Positions 29,032-37,747 of a stretch of DNA of 64,000 bases are shown piece after piece; within the stretch, counting starts at the first letter, position 1; every line of letters begins with the position of its first letter. The notes under the pieces are model-generated. The model made no database searches. It was not told the origin of the DNA and was given only the letters and a program-made list of their open reading frames with translations. The DNA comes from Micromonospora sp. KC723. GTDB taxonomy: Bacteria; Actinomycetota; Actinomycetes; Mycobacteriales; Micromonosporaceae. The stretch covers positions 1-64,000 of the forward strand of contig NZ_SMKD01000013.1 of NCBI RefSeq assembly GCF_004348595.1. The letters are read 5' to 3'. The translations under genes were made by a program, and so were the position numbers.

Positions 29032-30708
29032 TCAGGTCGCGTCGGCGTAGCAGTCGACAACGGACAGATCCAGCGGAAACCGGACCGGGGAATCGCCGAA
29101 CAGCAGCGCCGACGCCCGAGCGCCGGACCGGGTCACCGCCTCGGCGACCACGCCCGCCTGCCCGGCCGGACAGTGCACGATCACCTCGTCGTGCTGGAAG
29201 AAGACCAGCTCCGCCCCGGTGCCGGCCAGCTCCCCACGGAGCGTGGCGAGCAGCGTCGAGGCCCACTCGGCGGCGGTGGCCTGGATGACGAAGTTGCGGG
29301 TGAACCGGCCCCGGGACCGGGCCGCCCGGGCCCGCGGCGACTGCCGGTCGTCGCCGCCGGGCACCTGGTCGACGGCCTCACCGTCGGCCAGGCCCACCGT
29401 CCCCGGCGGGCAGGTACGCCCCAACCAGGACCGCACCAGGCCGCCCGCCTCACCGGTGCGGGCCGCCGCCTCCACGTAGGCGAAGGCCGTCGGGTAGTGA
29501 CGCCGCAGCACCGCCAGGGCGGGCACGGCCATCCCACCGGTCTGCCCGTACATCGCCCCCAGCAGCGCCAGCTTGGCTCGGGCCCGGTCACCGCCGAAGG
29601 CGTCCCGGGCCAGGGCGGCGTAGAGGTCACCCGCCGCGCCCGCCGTGGCGAGCCGGGCGTCACCGGAGACCGCGGCGAGCACCCTCGGCTCCAGCTGGCC
29701 GGCGTCGGCGACCACGAACCGCCAGCCCTGGTCGGCCACCACCGCCCGGCGGATCACCTTCGGGATCTGCAACGCTCCCCCGCCCCGGGTCGCCCACCGG
29801 CCGGACACGACCCCGCCCGGGACGTACTCGGGATGGAAGCGGCCGTCGCGGACCCAGGCATCCCGCCAGGCCCGGCCGTGCGCCGTCCAGATCCGGTAGA
29901 GCTCCTTGTATTCCAGCACCAGCGGCACCGCCGGATGGTCGACGCCGCGCAGCACCCAGGCCCGGGTGTTCGGCAGCTCCACCCCGGCCCGGGCGAACGC
30001 CCGCAACAGCTCCGCCGGCGAGTCGGCGTGCACCTGCCGTACGCCGAACGCGTCGGCGATCCGGGCGGCCAACTCGGCCAGCCGGCGGGGCGGCCCGCCC
30101 ACCGGGGACACCTCGCCGAGCAGCTCGGCGAGGATCGCGTCGTGCACGTCGGCCCGCCAGGGCAGCCCGGCCGCGCCCATCTCCACCGCGATCAGCGCGC
30201 CGGCCGACTCGGCGGCCACCAGCAGCCGGAACCGGCCGGGATGCGCGGTGGCCGCGATCCGGGCCAGTTGGTCGGCGTACACCCGGGCCAGCGCCGCGCC
30301 GCCCGGGCCCGGCGGCCCGGAAACGGCGTCGAAGAGCGCGCCCTGGCCGTGCCCGGGCGGGGCCGGCGGCCGGGGCGGTGGATCGACGGGGACAGCGGAC
30401 CCGACCAGCCGGGCGTAAGCGGCGGCCAGCGACCGGGGCTCACCCCAACGGCCGGCGTGACCGAGCAGCAGCGCCTCGGTCAGCTCGACGTCGTGGCAGC
30501 GCTCCAGCCGCACCCCGGCGCGCAGCAGCACCGGGTAGAGTGCCGCCGCCGAAGCGAGGACCCAGCGCGGACGCCCGGCGGCCTCGCGGGCGGCGACGGC
30601 GGCGACCAGGTCGGCGACCGGCTCGGCCGGCCCGGCGGGGCGGCCGGCGCCGTCGAGCGACTGGAGCACGCCCCCGCCCCGCTCGTCCGCCACCACCGCC
30701 ACCAGCAC
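29032..30708 (-). CDS. Family-A DNA polymerase (PolI-like), degenerate exonuclease domain
   Basis: About 558 aa. The polymerase motifs are present: motif A VVADAGQLEPRVLAAVSGD, O-helix RAKLALLGAMYGQTGG, and motif C FFQHDEVIVHC. The N-terminal third corresponds to a 3'-5' exonuclease-like domain, but I do not see the D-x-E metal motif, so proofreading is probably lost; a 5' nuclease domain is absent. Actinomycetes often carry this shortened second PolA, annotated as a bifunctional 3'-5' exonuclease/polymerase; its role is thought to be in repair synthesis. The start GTG 30708 is tentative, chosen because the upstream frame is low-complexity; no clear ribosome site is seen. Divergent from the ABC exporter. 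Confidence 0.85.
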   Translation of the reverse strand: MLVAVVADERGGGVLQSLDGAGRPAGPAEPVADLVAAVAAREAAGRPRWVLASAAALYPVLLRAGVRLERCHDVELTEALLLGHAGRWGEPRSLAAAYARLVGSAVPVDPPPRPPAPPGHGQGALFDAVSGPPGPGGAALARVYADQLARIAATAHPGRFRLLVAAESAGALIAVEMGAAGLPWRADVHDAILAELLGEVSPVGGPPRRLAELAARIADAFGVRQVHADSPAELLRAFARAGVELPNTRAWVLRGVDHPAVPLVLEYKELYRIWTAHGRAWRDAWVRDGRFHPEYVPGGVVSGRWATRGGGALQIPKVIRRAVVADQGWRFVVADAGQLEPRVLAAVSGDARLATAGAAGDLYAALARDAFGGDRARAKLALLGAMYGQTGGMAVPALAVLRRHYPTAFAYVEAAARTGEAGGLVRSWLGRTCPPGTVGLADGEAVDQVPGGDDRQSPRARAARSRGRFTRNFVIQATAAEWASTLLATLRGELAGTGAELVFFQHDEVIVHCPAGQAGVVAEAVTRSGARASALLFGDSPVRFPLDLSVVDCYADAT

Positions 30709-30831
30709 GGCTGCGATTCTGCCCCGCCCCTGTGACACACCGGCCCGCCCGCCGGCAGGCTCCGGCGGCAAGCTGGCCGGCATCACCGTTCCGCGGCGGA
30801 AAACAGGGCAGTGAGGCACGGATCGAGTCGG

Positions 30832-30837
30832 TAGCGT
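30832..30837 (+). promoter_or_regulatory. -10 element of a leaderless transcript (ABC exporter)
   Basis: TAGCGT ends 7 nt before the ATG at 30845, and no Shine-Dalgarno site precedes that ATG. The spacing fits transcription starting at or next to the start codon, as in other leaderless genes of this window. Confidence 0.55.
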
Positions 30838-30844
30838 GGGCCGG

Positions 30845-32659
30845 ATGCCCCCGCAGATCCCGCATCCCGACCCCGGCACACCGGACCTCGGCGGACCCCT
30901 GCGCTACCTGTGGTGGCTGGTCCGCTGCCAGCCCTGGCGGGCCCTGCGCGGCAGCCTGCTCGGCACCGCCTGGATGGTCGGGCTGTCGGTCCGGCCGTAC
31001 CTGATCTCCCGGGCGGTGGACGACGGGCTGCGGGCCGGCGACATCCGGGCCCTGACCGCCTGGGTCGCGGCCATCGTCGCCGCGGGCCTCGGGCTGTCCT
31101 GGCTCGGCATCATGCGGCACCGCACGATGACGTACATCCGGGAGGACGCGAAGGCCCGCTCGGCCGCGCTGGTGCTGCGACAGCTCGCCCGGATCGGCGC
31201 GGTGCTGCGACGCCGGGTCGCCGCCGGCGAGGTGGCCACCGTCGGCGGCTCCGACATCGACTGGACGGCCCAGGTGCTCACCCTGACCGGCCCGGGCGTC
31301 GGCGCGGTCGTCGCGTACGCGGTCGTCGCCGGCGTGCTCTGGTCGATCTCCCCCCTCCTCGCGCTCTGCGTGCTGGTCGGGGTGCCGGCGGTCGGGCTGG
31401 TCGTCGGTCCGCTGCTGCGCCGGCTCGACGGGGCGGAGTCGGTCTACCGGCAGCACCAGGGCGCACTCACCGCCCGCTCCGGCGACATCGTCGCCGGGCT
31501 GCGGGTGCTCGCCGGGGTCGGTGGCCGCGACCTGTTCGCCCGCCGGTACGCCGCCCGCTCCCGGGACCTGCTCACCGAGGGGTACCGGGTCGGCGCGGTC
31601 TACAGCTGGATCGACGCGGCGACGATCGCGGTGCCGGGGCTGTTCCTCGCGGCCGTGGTGTGGCTGGGGGCCCGGATGACGGTGACCGGCCAGATCAGTG
31701 TCGGGGAGCTGGTCGCCGTGTACGGCTACGTGGCGGCCCTCATCGTGCCGGTCTGGTTCCTGCTGGAGGGCAGCCACCAGTTCATCCGGGGCCGGGTCGC
31801 CGCCCGCCGGATCATCGCCCTGCTCGTCCTGGCCCCCGACGACGTCGGCGGGCCGCGTGACGGCGGTCCGTCGTCGCCGCGCGGCGGCCTGGCCGGGGCG
31901 AACGCTCCCGGCGCGATCCCCGACGCCCGCCGGCCCGAACCCCCTCCGGCGCACCCCGCCGACCTGCACGACCCGGTCACCGGGCTGACCGTCCACGCCG
32001 GCCGGCTGACCGCTGTCGCCGCCGACGACCCGGCGGACGCCGTCGCGCTGGCCGACCGGCTCGGCCGGTACGTCGTCAGCGACGTCACCTGGGGCGGCCG
32101 GCCACTCTCCGCGCGCCCGTTGGACGAGGTCCGCGACCGGATCCTGGTCGCCGAGCACGACTCGTACCTCTTCGCCGGAACGCTGCGGGAGATCCTGCGT
32201 ACCGGCCCGGAAACCGGCGACGAGCAGATCACCGAGGCCCTGCGGGTCGCGTCGGCCGAAGACGTCACCGACTCCCTGCCGGCAGGTCTGGACTCCCCGG
32301 TCGACGTCCGGGCCCGGACGCTCTCCGGCGGCCAGCGGCAGCGGGTACGCCTGGCGCGGGCGCTGCTGGCCGAACCGGAGGTGCTGATCCTCGTCGACCC
32401 GACCTCGGCGGTGGACGCGCACACCGAGGCACGGGTCGCCGAGCGGCTGCGCGCCGCCCGGGTTGGACGGACCACCGTGCTGCTCGCCACCTCGCCGCTG
32501 CTGCTCGGCCGGGCCGACACGGTCGCCCACCTGCGCTCCGGCCGCGTCGTCGCCACCGGCACCCACCTCGAGCTGCTCGACCGCGACCCGGGCTACCGGG
32601 CCCTGGTCGACCGGGACAGCGCCGACGAACCCGCCGAGCCGCAGGGGGTCCACCCGTGA
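30845..32659 (+). CDS. ABC exporter half-transporter with degenerate nucleotide site (subunit 1)
   Basis: A 604-aa fusion of six membrane helices (about 25-320) and an ATPase domain (about 330-590). The ATPase lacks a Walker A: where the P-loop should be (about 390-402) the sequence reads AADDPADAVAL. The Q-loop Gln is Glu, the Walker B Asp (D518) is followed by Pro instead of catalytic Glu, and the switch His is replaced. Yet the signature LSGGQ (493-497) is perfect. The next gene has the opposite set of defects, so the two must work as an obligate heterodimer with one working composite site. The ATG at 30845 is preferred over an in-frame GTG at 30836. Export substrate is unknown. Confidence 0.9.
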   Translation: MPPQIPHPDPGTPDLGGPLRYLWWLVRCQPWRALRGSLLGTAWMVGLSVRPYLISRAVDDGLRAGDIRALTAWVAAIVAAGLGLSWLGIMRHRTMTYIREDAKARSAALVLRQLARIGAVLRRRVAAGEVATVGGSDIDWTAQVLTLTGPGVGAVVAYAVVAGVLWSISPLLALCVLVGVPAVGLVVGPLLRRLDGAESVYRQHQGALTARSGDIVAGLRVLAGVGGRDLFARRYAARSRDLLTEGYRVGAVYSWIDAATIAVPGLFLAAVVWLGARMTVTGQISVGELVAVYGYVAALIVPVWFLLEGSHQFIRGRVAARRIIALLVLAPDDVGGPRDGGPSSPRGGLAGANAPGAIPDARRPEPPPAHPADLHDPVTGLTVHAGRLTAVAADDPADAVALADRLGRYVVSDVTWGGRPLSARPLDEVRDRILVAEHDSYLFAGTLREILRTGPETGDEQITEALRVASAEDVTDSLPAGLDSPVDVRARTLSGGQRQRVRLARALLAEPEVLILVDPTSAVDAHTEARVAERLRAARVGRTTVLLATSPLLLGRADTVAHLRSGRVVATGTHLELLDRDPGYRALVDRDSADEPAEPQGVHP

Positions 32660-34437
32660 ACGGCCTGCCGGTGGCCGACCGCGGCACGGTGCGCCGGGCG
32701 CTGCGCGGCCTGCTGCGCCGGGACCGGCGTACGGTGGCTCTCCTGCTGGCGCTGCACGGCGCCGCCGCGATCGCCCGGCTCGCCCCACCGTGGCTGCTCG
32801 GCGTCATCATCGACCGGGTCGGCGCGGGCGCCGGGGTCGCCACCGTCGACCGGCTGGCCCTGGCCATCGGCGGCGCCGTCGTGGCGCAGGCGTTGCTCTC
32901 CCGGTACGCGCAGTACGCCGGCCACCGGTTCGGCGAACGGGCCGTCGCGGAGCTGCGCGAGGAGTTCGTCCGGTCCACGCTGCGGCTGCCCGTCTCCGTC
33001 GTCGAACGGGCCGGCGCCGGGGACCTGGCCACCCGCAGCTCGGTCGACGTGTCGACGGTCGGGACCACCGTGCGGGACGTGGTGCCCACCATCGTCATCT
33101 CCTCGGTGCAGTTGGCGCTGCTGTTCGGGGCGATCTTCCTGCTGCATCCACTGCTCGGCCTGGCGGCGCTGGCCGGGCTGCCGTCGATCTGGCTGGTGAC
33201 CCGCTGGTACCTGCGCCGGGCGAGCCCCGCCTACCTGGCCGAGGGCGCGGCGGCCGCCGACCTGACCGAGGCGCTGACCAGCACGGCCGAGGGCGCGCGT
33301 ACGGTCGAGGCGCTGCGCCTCGCCGACGACCGGATCGCGCACGGCACCGCCCGGATAGACCGGGTGTGGCGGGCCCGACGGGCGACCCTGGCGCTGCGCA
33401 CCGTCTTCTTCACGGTCGTGGAGGCCAGTTACCCGCTGCCGGTCGCCGCGGTGCTGCTCGTCGGCGGGTACCTGCTGCACGCGGGGTCGGTTCCGCTCGG
33501 CGCGGTGGTCGCCGCCGCGCTCTACCTGCAACAGGCGATCGAGCCGCTGGACCGGCTGTTGCAGTGGACGGAGCAGGCGCAGCGGGGCTTCGCCTCGTTC
33601 GCCCGGGTGCTCGGCGTCGGCCTGGTGCCGCCGGAGCCGCCCGGCCGGGCGTCCCCGCCCGGCGGCGAGCGGCTGGTGGTCCGCGACGCCCGCTTCTCGT
33701 ACGTCGACGGGCCGGACGTCCTGCACGGCATCGACCTGGAGGTGAGCCCCGGTGAGCGGCTGGCGGTGGTCGGTCCGTCGGGTGCCGGCAAGTCCACCCT
33801 GGCTCGGCTGCTCGCCGGGATCGACCGGCCACGGCGCGGCGTGGTGAGTATCGGCGGTTGCCCTGTCACCGATCTGGACCCGGCCGAGCGGCGGCGGCGG
33901 ATCGCCCTGGTCACCCAGGAGCACCACGTGTTCATCGGCTCGCTGCGCGACAACCTCGCCTTCGCCGCGCCGGACGCCTCCGACGAGCGGATGCGCTCGG
34001 CGCTGGCCACGGTGGGCGCCGACTGGTCGGCCCGGCTGCCGGACGGGCTGGACACCCCGCTCGGCGACGGCGCCCGGCAGCTCGATCCGGCCGAGGCCCA
34101 GCAGCTCGCGCTCGCCCGGCTGGTGCTCGCCGACCCACACACGCTGATCCTCGACGAGGCCACCGCCGCCCTCGACCCGACCACCGCCCGGCGTACCGAG
34201 CGGGCGCTCGCGACGCTGCTCGCCGGGCGTACCGTGATCGCGATCGCGCACCGGCTCAACACCGCGCACGACGCCGACCGGGTGGCGGTGCTGGAGGGCG
34301 GGCGGATCACCGAGATCGGCAGCCACGACGACCTGCTGCGGGCCGGTGGGGCGTACGCCTACCTCTGGCGCTCGTGGCACGCCGAGCGGCGCGGCGGGGC
34401 CCCGGGGCCCCGGGCTACTTCACCGCGCCCGAGGTGA
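32656..34437 (+). CDS. ABC exporter half-transporter with degenerate signature motif (subunit 2)
   Basis: A 593-aa membrane-ATPase fusion. Here Walker A GPSGAGKST (373-381), Walker B with D500-E501 (LILDEATAALD) and the switch His H532 are intact, but the signature is LDPAE (476-480) in place of LSGGQ. Paired with subunit 1 this gives one canonical ATP site (this Walker A with subunit 1 LSGGQ) and one site degenerate on both faces. The GTG start overlaps the previous stop by 4 nt (GTGA), which ensures equal synthesis. The C terminus overlaps the convergent ngcG-like gene by 23 bp. Confidence 0.92.
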   Translation: MNGLPVADRGTVRRALRGLLRRDRRTVALLLALHGAAAIARLAPPWLLGVIIDRVGAGAGVATVDRLALAIGGAVVAQALLSRYAQYAGHRFGERAVAELREEFVRSTLRLPVSVVERAGAGDLATRSSVDVSTVGTTVRDVVPTIVISSVQLALLFGAIFLLHPLLGLAALAGLPSIWLVTRWYLRRASPAYLAEGAAAADLTEALTSTAEGARTVEALRLADDRIAHGTARIDRVWRARRATLALRTVFFTVVEASYPLPVAAVLLVGGYLLHAGSVPLGAVVAAALYLQQAIEPLDRLLQWTEQAQRGFASFARVLGVGLVPPEPPGRASPPGGERLVVRDARFSYVDGPDVLHGIDLEVSPGERLAVVGPSGAGKSTLARLLAGIDRPRRGVVSIGGCPVTDLDPAERRRRIALVTQEHHVFIGSLRDNLAFAAPDASDERMRSALATVGADWSARLPDGLDTPLGDGARQLDPAEAQQLALARLVLADPHTLILDEATAALDPTTARRTERALATLLAGRTVIAIAHRLNTAHDADRVAVLEGGRITEIGSHDDLLRAGGAYAYLWRSWHAERRGGAPGPRATSPRPR

Positions 34438-35335
34438 GGCCGGACTGGATCTGGCGCTGGAAGACCGCGTACACGACGATCATCGGCAGGATGGCGATGG
34501 TCAGGGCGGCGAACAGGCCGGACCAGTCGGCCTGGTAGCCGGCGTTGACCGAGATGTCGGCGATGCCCTGGGTGAGCACCCACTTGTCCTTGGCGTTGGA
34601 GAGCAGCACCAGCGGAAGCTGGTACTGCGCCCACTGGCCGATGACGTTGAAGATGGCCACGCTGATCAGCCCGGGCTTCGCCATCGGCAGCATCACCTGG
34701 AAGAACAGCCGGGTGTGCGAGCAGCCGTCGATCATCCCCGCCTCGGCGACCGAGTTCGGCAGCGTCCGGAAGAACGCCGCCAGGAAGAAGACGGTGAACG
34801 GCAGCGAGTACGCGATGTAGACCAGGATCACGCCGGTGTGGGTGTCCAGCAGCCCCAGGTTCCGCACCACGAAGAAGAGCGGCACCAGGGCCAGGAAGAC
34901 CGGGAACGCCAGCCCGGAGACGAACAGGTAGTAGATCGCCCGGTTGCCGACGAACCGGTACCGGGCCAGCACGTACGCCGCCATCGACCCGAGCAGCATG
35001 GTGCCGAGGGTGCCGCACGAGACGACGAACACGCTGTTGAGGAAGTACCGGCCGACGTTCGCCCTGGTCCAGGCTCGGCTGAAGTTCTGCCAGCGCAGCT
35101 CGGCCGGGAGCGTCCACGGGCTGCCGAAGATCTCGCCGGTGTCCTTGAACGCGGCCAGAAACGTCCACAGGATCGGCACGATGACGATCACCGCCCAGCC
35201 GGCGAGCGCCACCTGCCCGAGACCGGCGAACAGCCGTACCTCCCGGTGGGCGGTGGCCCGGCGAGACCGGCCGGCCCCGGCGGTCCGGGCCGGCGGAGGC
35301 GCCGCCGGGGTCGGCGGCAGCGTCTGCGACGTCAT
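34415..35335 (-). CDS. ngcG: Carbohydrate ABC permease, NgcG-like
   Basis: A 306-aa MalG-class permease with about 35 Pro/Ala-rich cytosolic residues before TM1 and the EAA loop VAEAGMIDGCSHTRLFFQVMLPMAKPGL. It ends TSGAVK, the same terminal block as sugB. It is the last gene of ngcE-ngcF-ngcG; no ATPase gene follows, so an unlinked MsiK-type ATPase (perhaps sugC here) must power it. The final 23 bp overlap the end of the ABC exporter gene on the other strand. Confidence 0.88.
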   Translation of the reverse strand: MTSQTLPPTPAAPPPARTAGAGRSRRATAHREVRLFAGLGQVALAGWAVIVIVPILWTFLAAFKDTGEIFGSPWTLPAELRWQNFSRAWTRANVGRYFLNSVFVVSCGTLGTMLLGSMAAYVLARYRFVGNRAIYYLFVSGLAFPVFLALVPLFFVVRNLGLLDTHTGVILVYIAYSLPFTVFFLAAFFRTLPNSVAEAGMIDGCSHTRLFFQVMLPMAKPGLISVAIFNVIGQWAQYQLPLVLLSNAKDKWVLTQGIADISVNAGYQADWSGLFAALTIAILPMIVVYAVFQRQIQSGLTSGAVK

Positions 35336-35336
35336 G

Positions 35337-36245
35337 TCAGTACTCCACGCTTTCCCGCTTGGTCAGCCGCAGCGTCAGCGCCGCGAACGTGATGGTGAGG
35401 AAGAACAGCGCCACGCCCATCGCCGAGGCGTAGCCGTACTTCGAGTAGACGAAGGCGTTGCGGTAGATCTCCATCGCCAGCACGGTGGTCGCGCCGTCGG
35501 GGCCGCCGCTGTCCACCGACAGGACCGCGACGATGGCGAACGCGTCGAACGCGGCGATGCCGAGGTAGACCCAGGCCACCTGGAGGGTGTCCCAGAGCAG
35601 CGGCAGGGTGACCCGGAAGAACAGGGTCACCCGGCTCGCCCCGTCCATCTCGGCGGCCTCGTAGATCTCGCCCGGGATGGCGGCCATCCCGGCAGAGAAG
35701 AGCACCACGTAGAAGCCGACCGCCTGCCAGACCAGCACCGCGATGATCGACCACAGCGCCAGGTTGGGCCGGATCAGGAAGAGCACCGGGTCGAGACCGA
35801 GCTTCATCAGCACGCCGTTGACCAGGCCGGACTCGTTCGGCCGGTACACCATCTGGAACAGCACCGCGATGATCGCCACCGCGAGGACCTGGGGGAAGAA
35901 GAACACCACCCGGTAGAACCCCGCCCCCCGGACGCCCTGCCGTTGCCCGCCGCTGCTCTTTCCACCGACGTTGAGCAGGAAGGCGAAGAAGAGCGCGATG
36001 GCGATGGTGATCAGCGGCAGAGCGAGCAGGAGTACGCCGTGGTGCTGGACGGCCTTCCAGAAGCTGCCGTCGTCGAGCAGCCGCCGGTAGTTGTCGAAGC
36101 CCACCCACCGCGGGGCCGACAGCCCCCGCCAGTTGGTCATCGAGATCTGGAACGCCTGCGCGTACGGCGCGATGACGAAGACCACGTACAGCGTGACCGG
36201 GGCGACGAGGAACCCCACCACGAACGGATACCTGCCGTGCCGCAT
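35337..36245 (-). CDS. ngcF: Carbohydrate ABC permease, NgcF-like
   Basis: A 302-aa MalF-class permease: TM1 is FVVGFLVAPVTLYVVFVIAPYA, and the EAA loop is IYEAAEMDGASRVTLFFRVTLPLLWDTLQVAW. The sequence GGKSSGGQRQGVRGAGFYRVVFFFPQVL resembles the N-acetylglucosamine permease NgcF rather than the trehalose permeases upstream. It starts at ATG 36245 behind a GGAG site and its stop is one base before the ngcG ATG. Confidence 0.88.
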   Translation of the reverse strand: MRHGRYPFVVGFLVAPVTLYVVFVIAPYAQAFQISMTNWRGLSAPRWVGFDNYRRLLDDGSFWKAVQHHGVLLLALPLITIAIALFFAFLLNVGGKSSGGQRQGVRGAGFYRVVFFFPQVLAVAIIAVLFQMVYRPNESGLVNGVLMKLGLDPVLFLIRPNLALWSIIAVLVWQAVGFYVVLFSAGMAAIPGEIYEAAEMDGASRVTLFFRVTLPLLWDTLQVAWVYLGIAAFDAFAIVAVLSVDSGGPDGATTVLAMEIYRNAFVYSKYGYASAMGVALFFLTITFAALTLRLTKRESVEY

Positions 36246-36263
36246 GATCCACGCTCCGATCGG

Positions 36264-37700
36264 TCAGCGCGTGAACTTGGCGACGGAGTTGTCCTTGGCG
36301 ATCGCGTCGGCGCGCTTCTGGAGGCGCTCGCAGAAGGCGTCGGCGCTGATCCGGCCGAACATCAGCTCGTTGGTGGCGGTGCGTGCCTCCGTGTCGAGCT
36401 CCTTGTACCAGCCGTCGAAGTACAGGTTGAACACGTCCTGGCCGGCTGCCTTCAGCGCGGCCTGCGAGCTGGCCACGCCCGGCGGGAAGGCGAAGCCCTC
36501 GCTGCCGGCGGTGACCACGGTCGGGGCCTTGACCACCTCGGTGAAGCCCTTCGCGCCGGCCACCGACAGCATCTGGCGCATGTACTCCAGGCCGCCGCGT
36601 GGGTTCTTCGACTTGGCGGAGACGAAGTAGCCCTCACCGGCGGTGGCGCGCAGCGCCGTGGCCGGCAGCCTGTCCGAGCTGGTCAGGCTCGGCACCGGCA
36701 TGAGCTGGTACTCGAAACCGGGCGGGGTGTCCTTCTCCTGCTCGCCCTCCAGCCAGTCGCCGCTGGGGTAGAAGGCCAGCTTGTACTGGTTCTGCCGGAG
36801 CTGCACGTCGGTGTGCTTGAGCCCCTCGAAGCTCTTGTCGACGTACTTGGCGCCGATCTCGGCCCACGCCTCGGCGGCCTGTCTGACGGCGTCCTGCTGC
36901 CAGGCGCCGTCCTCGAGGTTGTCGATGTTCTTGAGCACGTCGGTGCCGCCGATCTTCGCGGCGTGGGTGAGGATGACGTTCCACTGGTAGTAGGCGGCGT
37001 TCGCGCCGGCGTAGCCGTACGGGGTGATGCCCCTGGCCTTGATCTTGTCGAGCAGGGCGGTGAACTCCGACCAGGTCTTCGCCGGCGCCCAGCCGTTGTC
37101 CCGGAACAACTTGCCCGAGTACCAGATGCCGAAGACCGTGGAGACGTAGTACAGGACGTACGGCTTGCCGTTGAACGAGCCGGCCTCGACGGTGCCGGGG
37201 ACGACGGTGTCGCGCACCTTCCTGGTCGGGTCGCCGACCGACGGGGCGTCCCACATCTCGGTGAGGTCCATGAGCTGACCGTCGGCGACCAGCGAGCCGA
37301 AGTCGATCAGCTTCTCGCCCGAGTTGTTGACGAACTCCGGCGGGTTGCCCGAGGCGAACCGGGGCTGGAGCACGGTGGAGACCGCCTGGGTGGACTGGTG
37401 CTTGATCTCCGCCTTCGGGAACGCCTTGCGGTACAGCGGCTGGTGCACGTCGGTGGCGTACTTCTCGCCGTAGCCGCCGTTGAAGATGACCACCTCCAGC
37501 GGTGCGTCCTCGGCGACACCCAGCGGGTTGCCGGCGCTCTTCGTGCCCTCCGCCCGCGTGCTGGAGCCCTGGTCGGAGCCGCTGGTGGCGCAGGCGCCGA
37601 GCAGGCCTACCGCCGGGGTGGCGAGCAGGCCCGCGGCGGCGGCGCGACCGAGCAGCGTACGGCGGCTCAGCTCCGCCGGGTTGTCGGGGGTAACGGACAT
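36264..37700 (-). CDS. ngcE: N-acetylglucosamine/diacetylchitobiose-binding lipoprotein, NgcE-like
   Basis: A 478-aa extracellular binding protein. The N terminus SRRTLLGRAAAAGLL is a twin-arginine export signal and is followed by lipobox LGAC, so it is a Tat-exported lipoprotein, as known for NgcE. Family blocks include EVVIFNGGYGEKYATDVHQPLY, GIWYSGKLFRDNGWAPAKTWSEF and GNPPEFVNNSG. The expected ligands are GlcNAc and chitobiose from chitin or from cell-wall turnover. The start is ATG 37700 behind GAGGAG; the frame is open further upstream. The RpiR gene lies 47 nt upstream in the same direction. Confidence 0.88.
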   Translation of the reverse strand: MSVTPDNPAELSRRTLLGRAAAAGLLATPAVGLLGACATSGSDQGSSTRAEGTKSAGNPLGVAEDAPLEVVIFNGGYGEKYATDVHQPLYRKAFPKAEIKHQSTQAVSTVLQPRFASGNPPEFVNNSGEKLIDFGSLVADGQLMDLTEMWDAPSVGDPTRKVRDTVVPGTVEAGSFNGKPYVLYYVSTVFGIWYSGKLFRDNGWAPAKTWSEFTALLDKIKARGITPYGYAGANAAYYQWNVILTHAAKIGGTDVLKNIDNLEDGAWQQDAVRQAAEAWAEIGAKYVDKSFEGLKHTDVQLRQNQYKLAFYPSGDWLEGEQEKDTPPGFEYQLMPVPSLTSSDRLPATALRATAGEGYFVSAKSKNPRGGLEYMRQMLSVAGAKGFTEVVKAPTVVTAGSEGFAFPPGVASSQAALKAAGQDVFNLYFDGWYKELDTEARTATNELMFGRISADAFCERLQKRADAIAKDNSVAKFTR

Positions 37701-37747
37701 CGTCGTCTCTCCTCGTGTCTGCCGGATGGGGCGGTGCCCCGGGCCGG

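Noticed and set aside
30440..32788. 782-codon open frame on the minus strand
   Set aside because: Antisense of the ABC exporter; Arg/Gly/Pro-rich with no motif.
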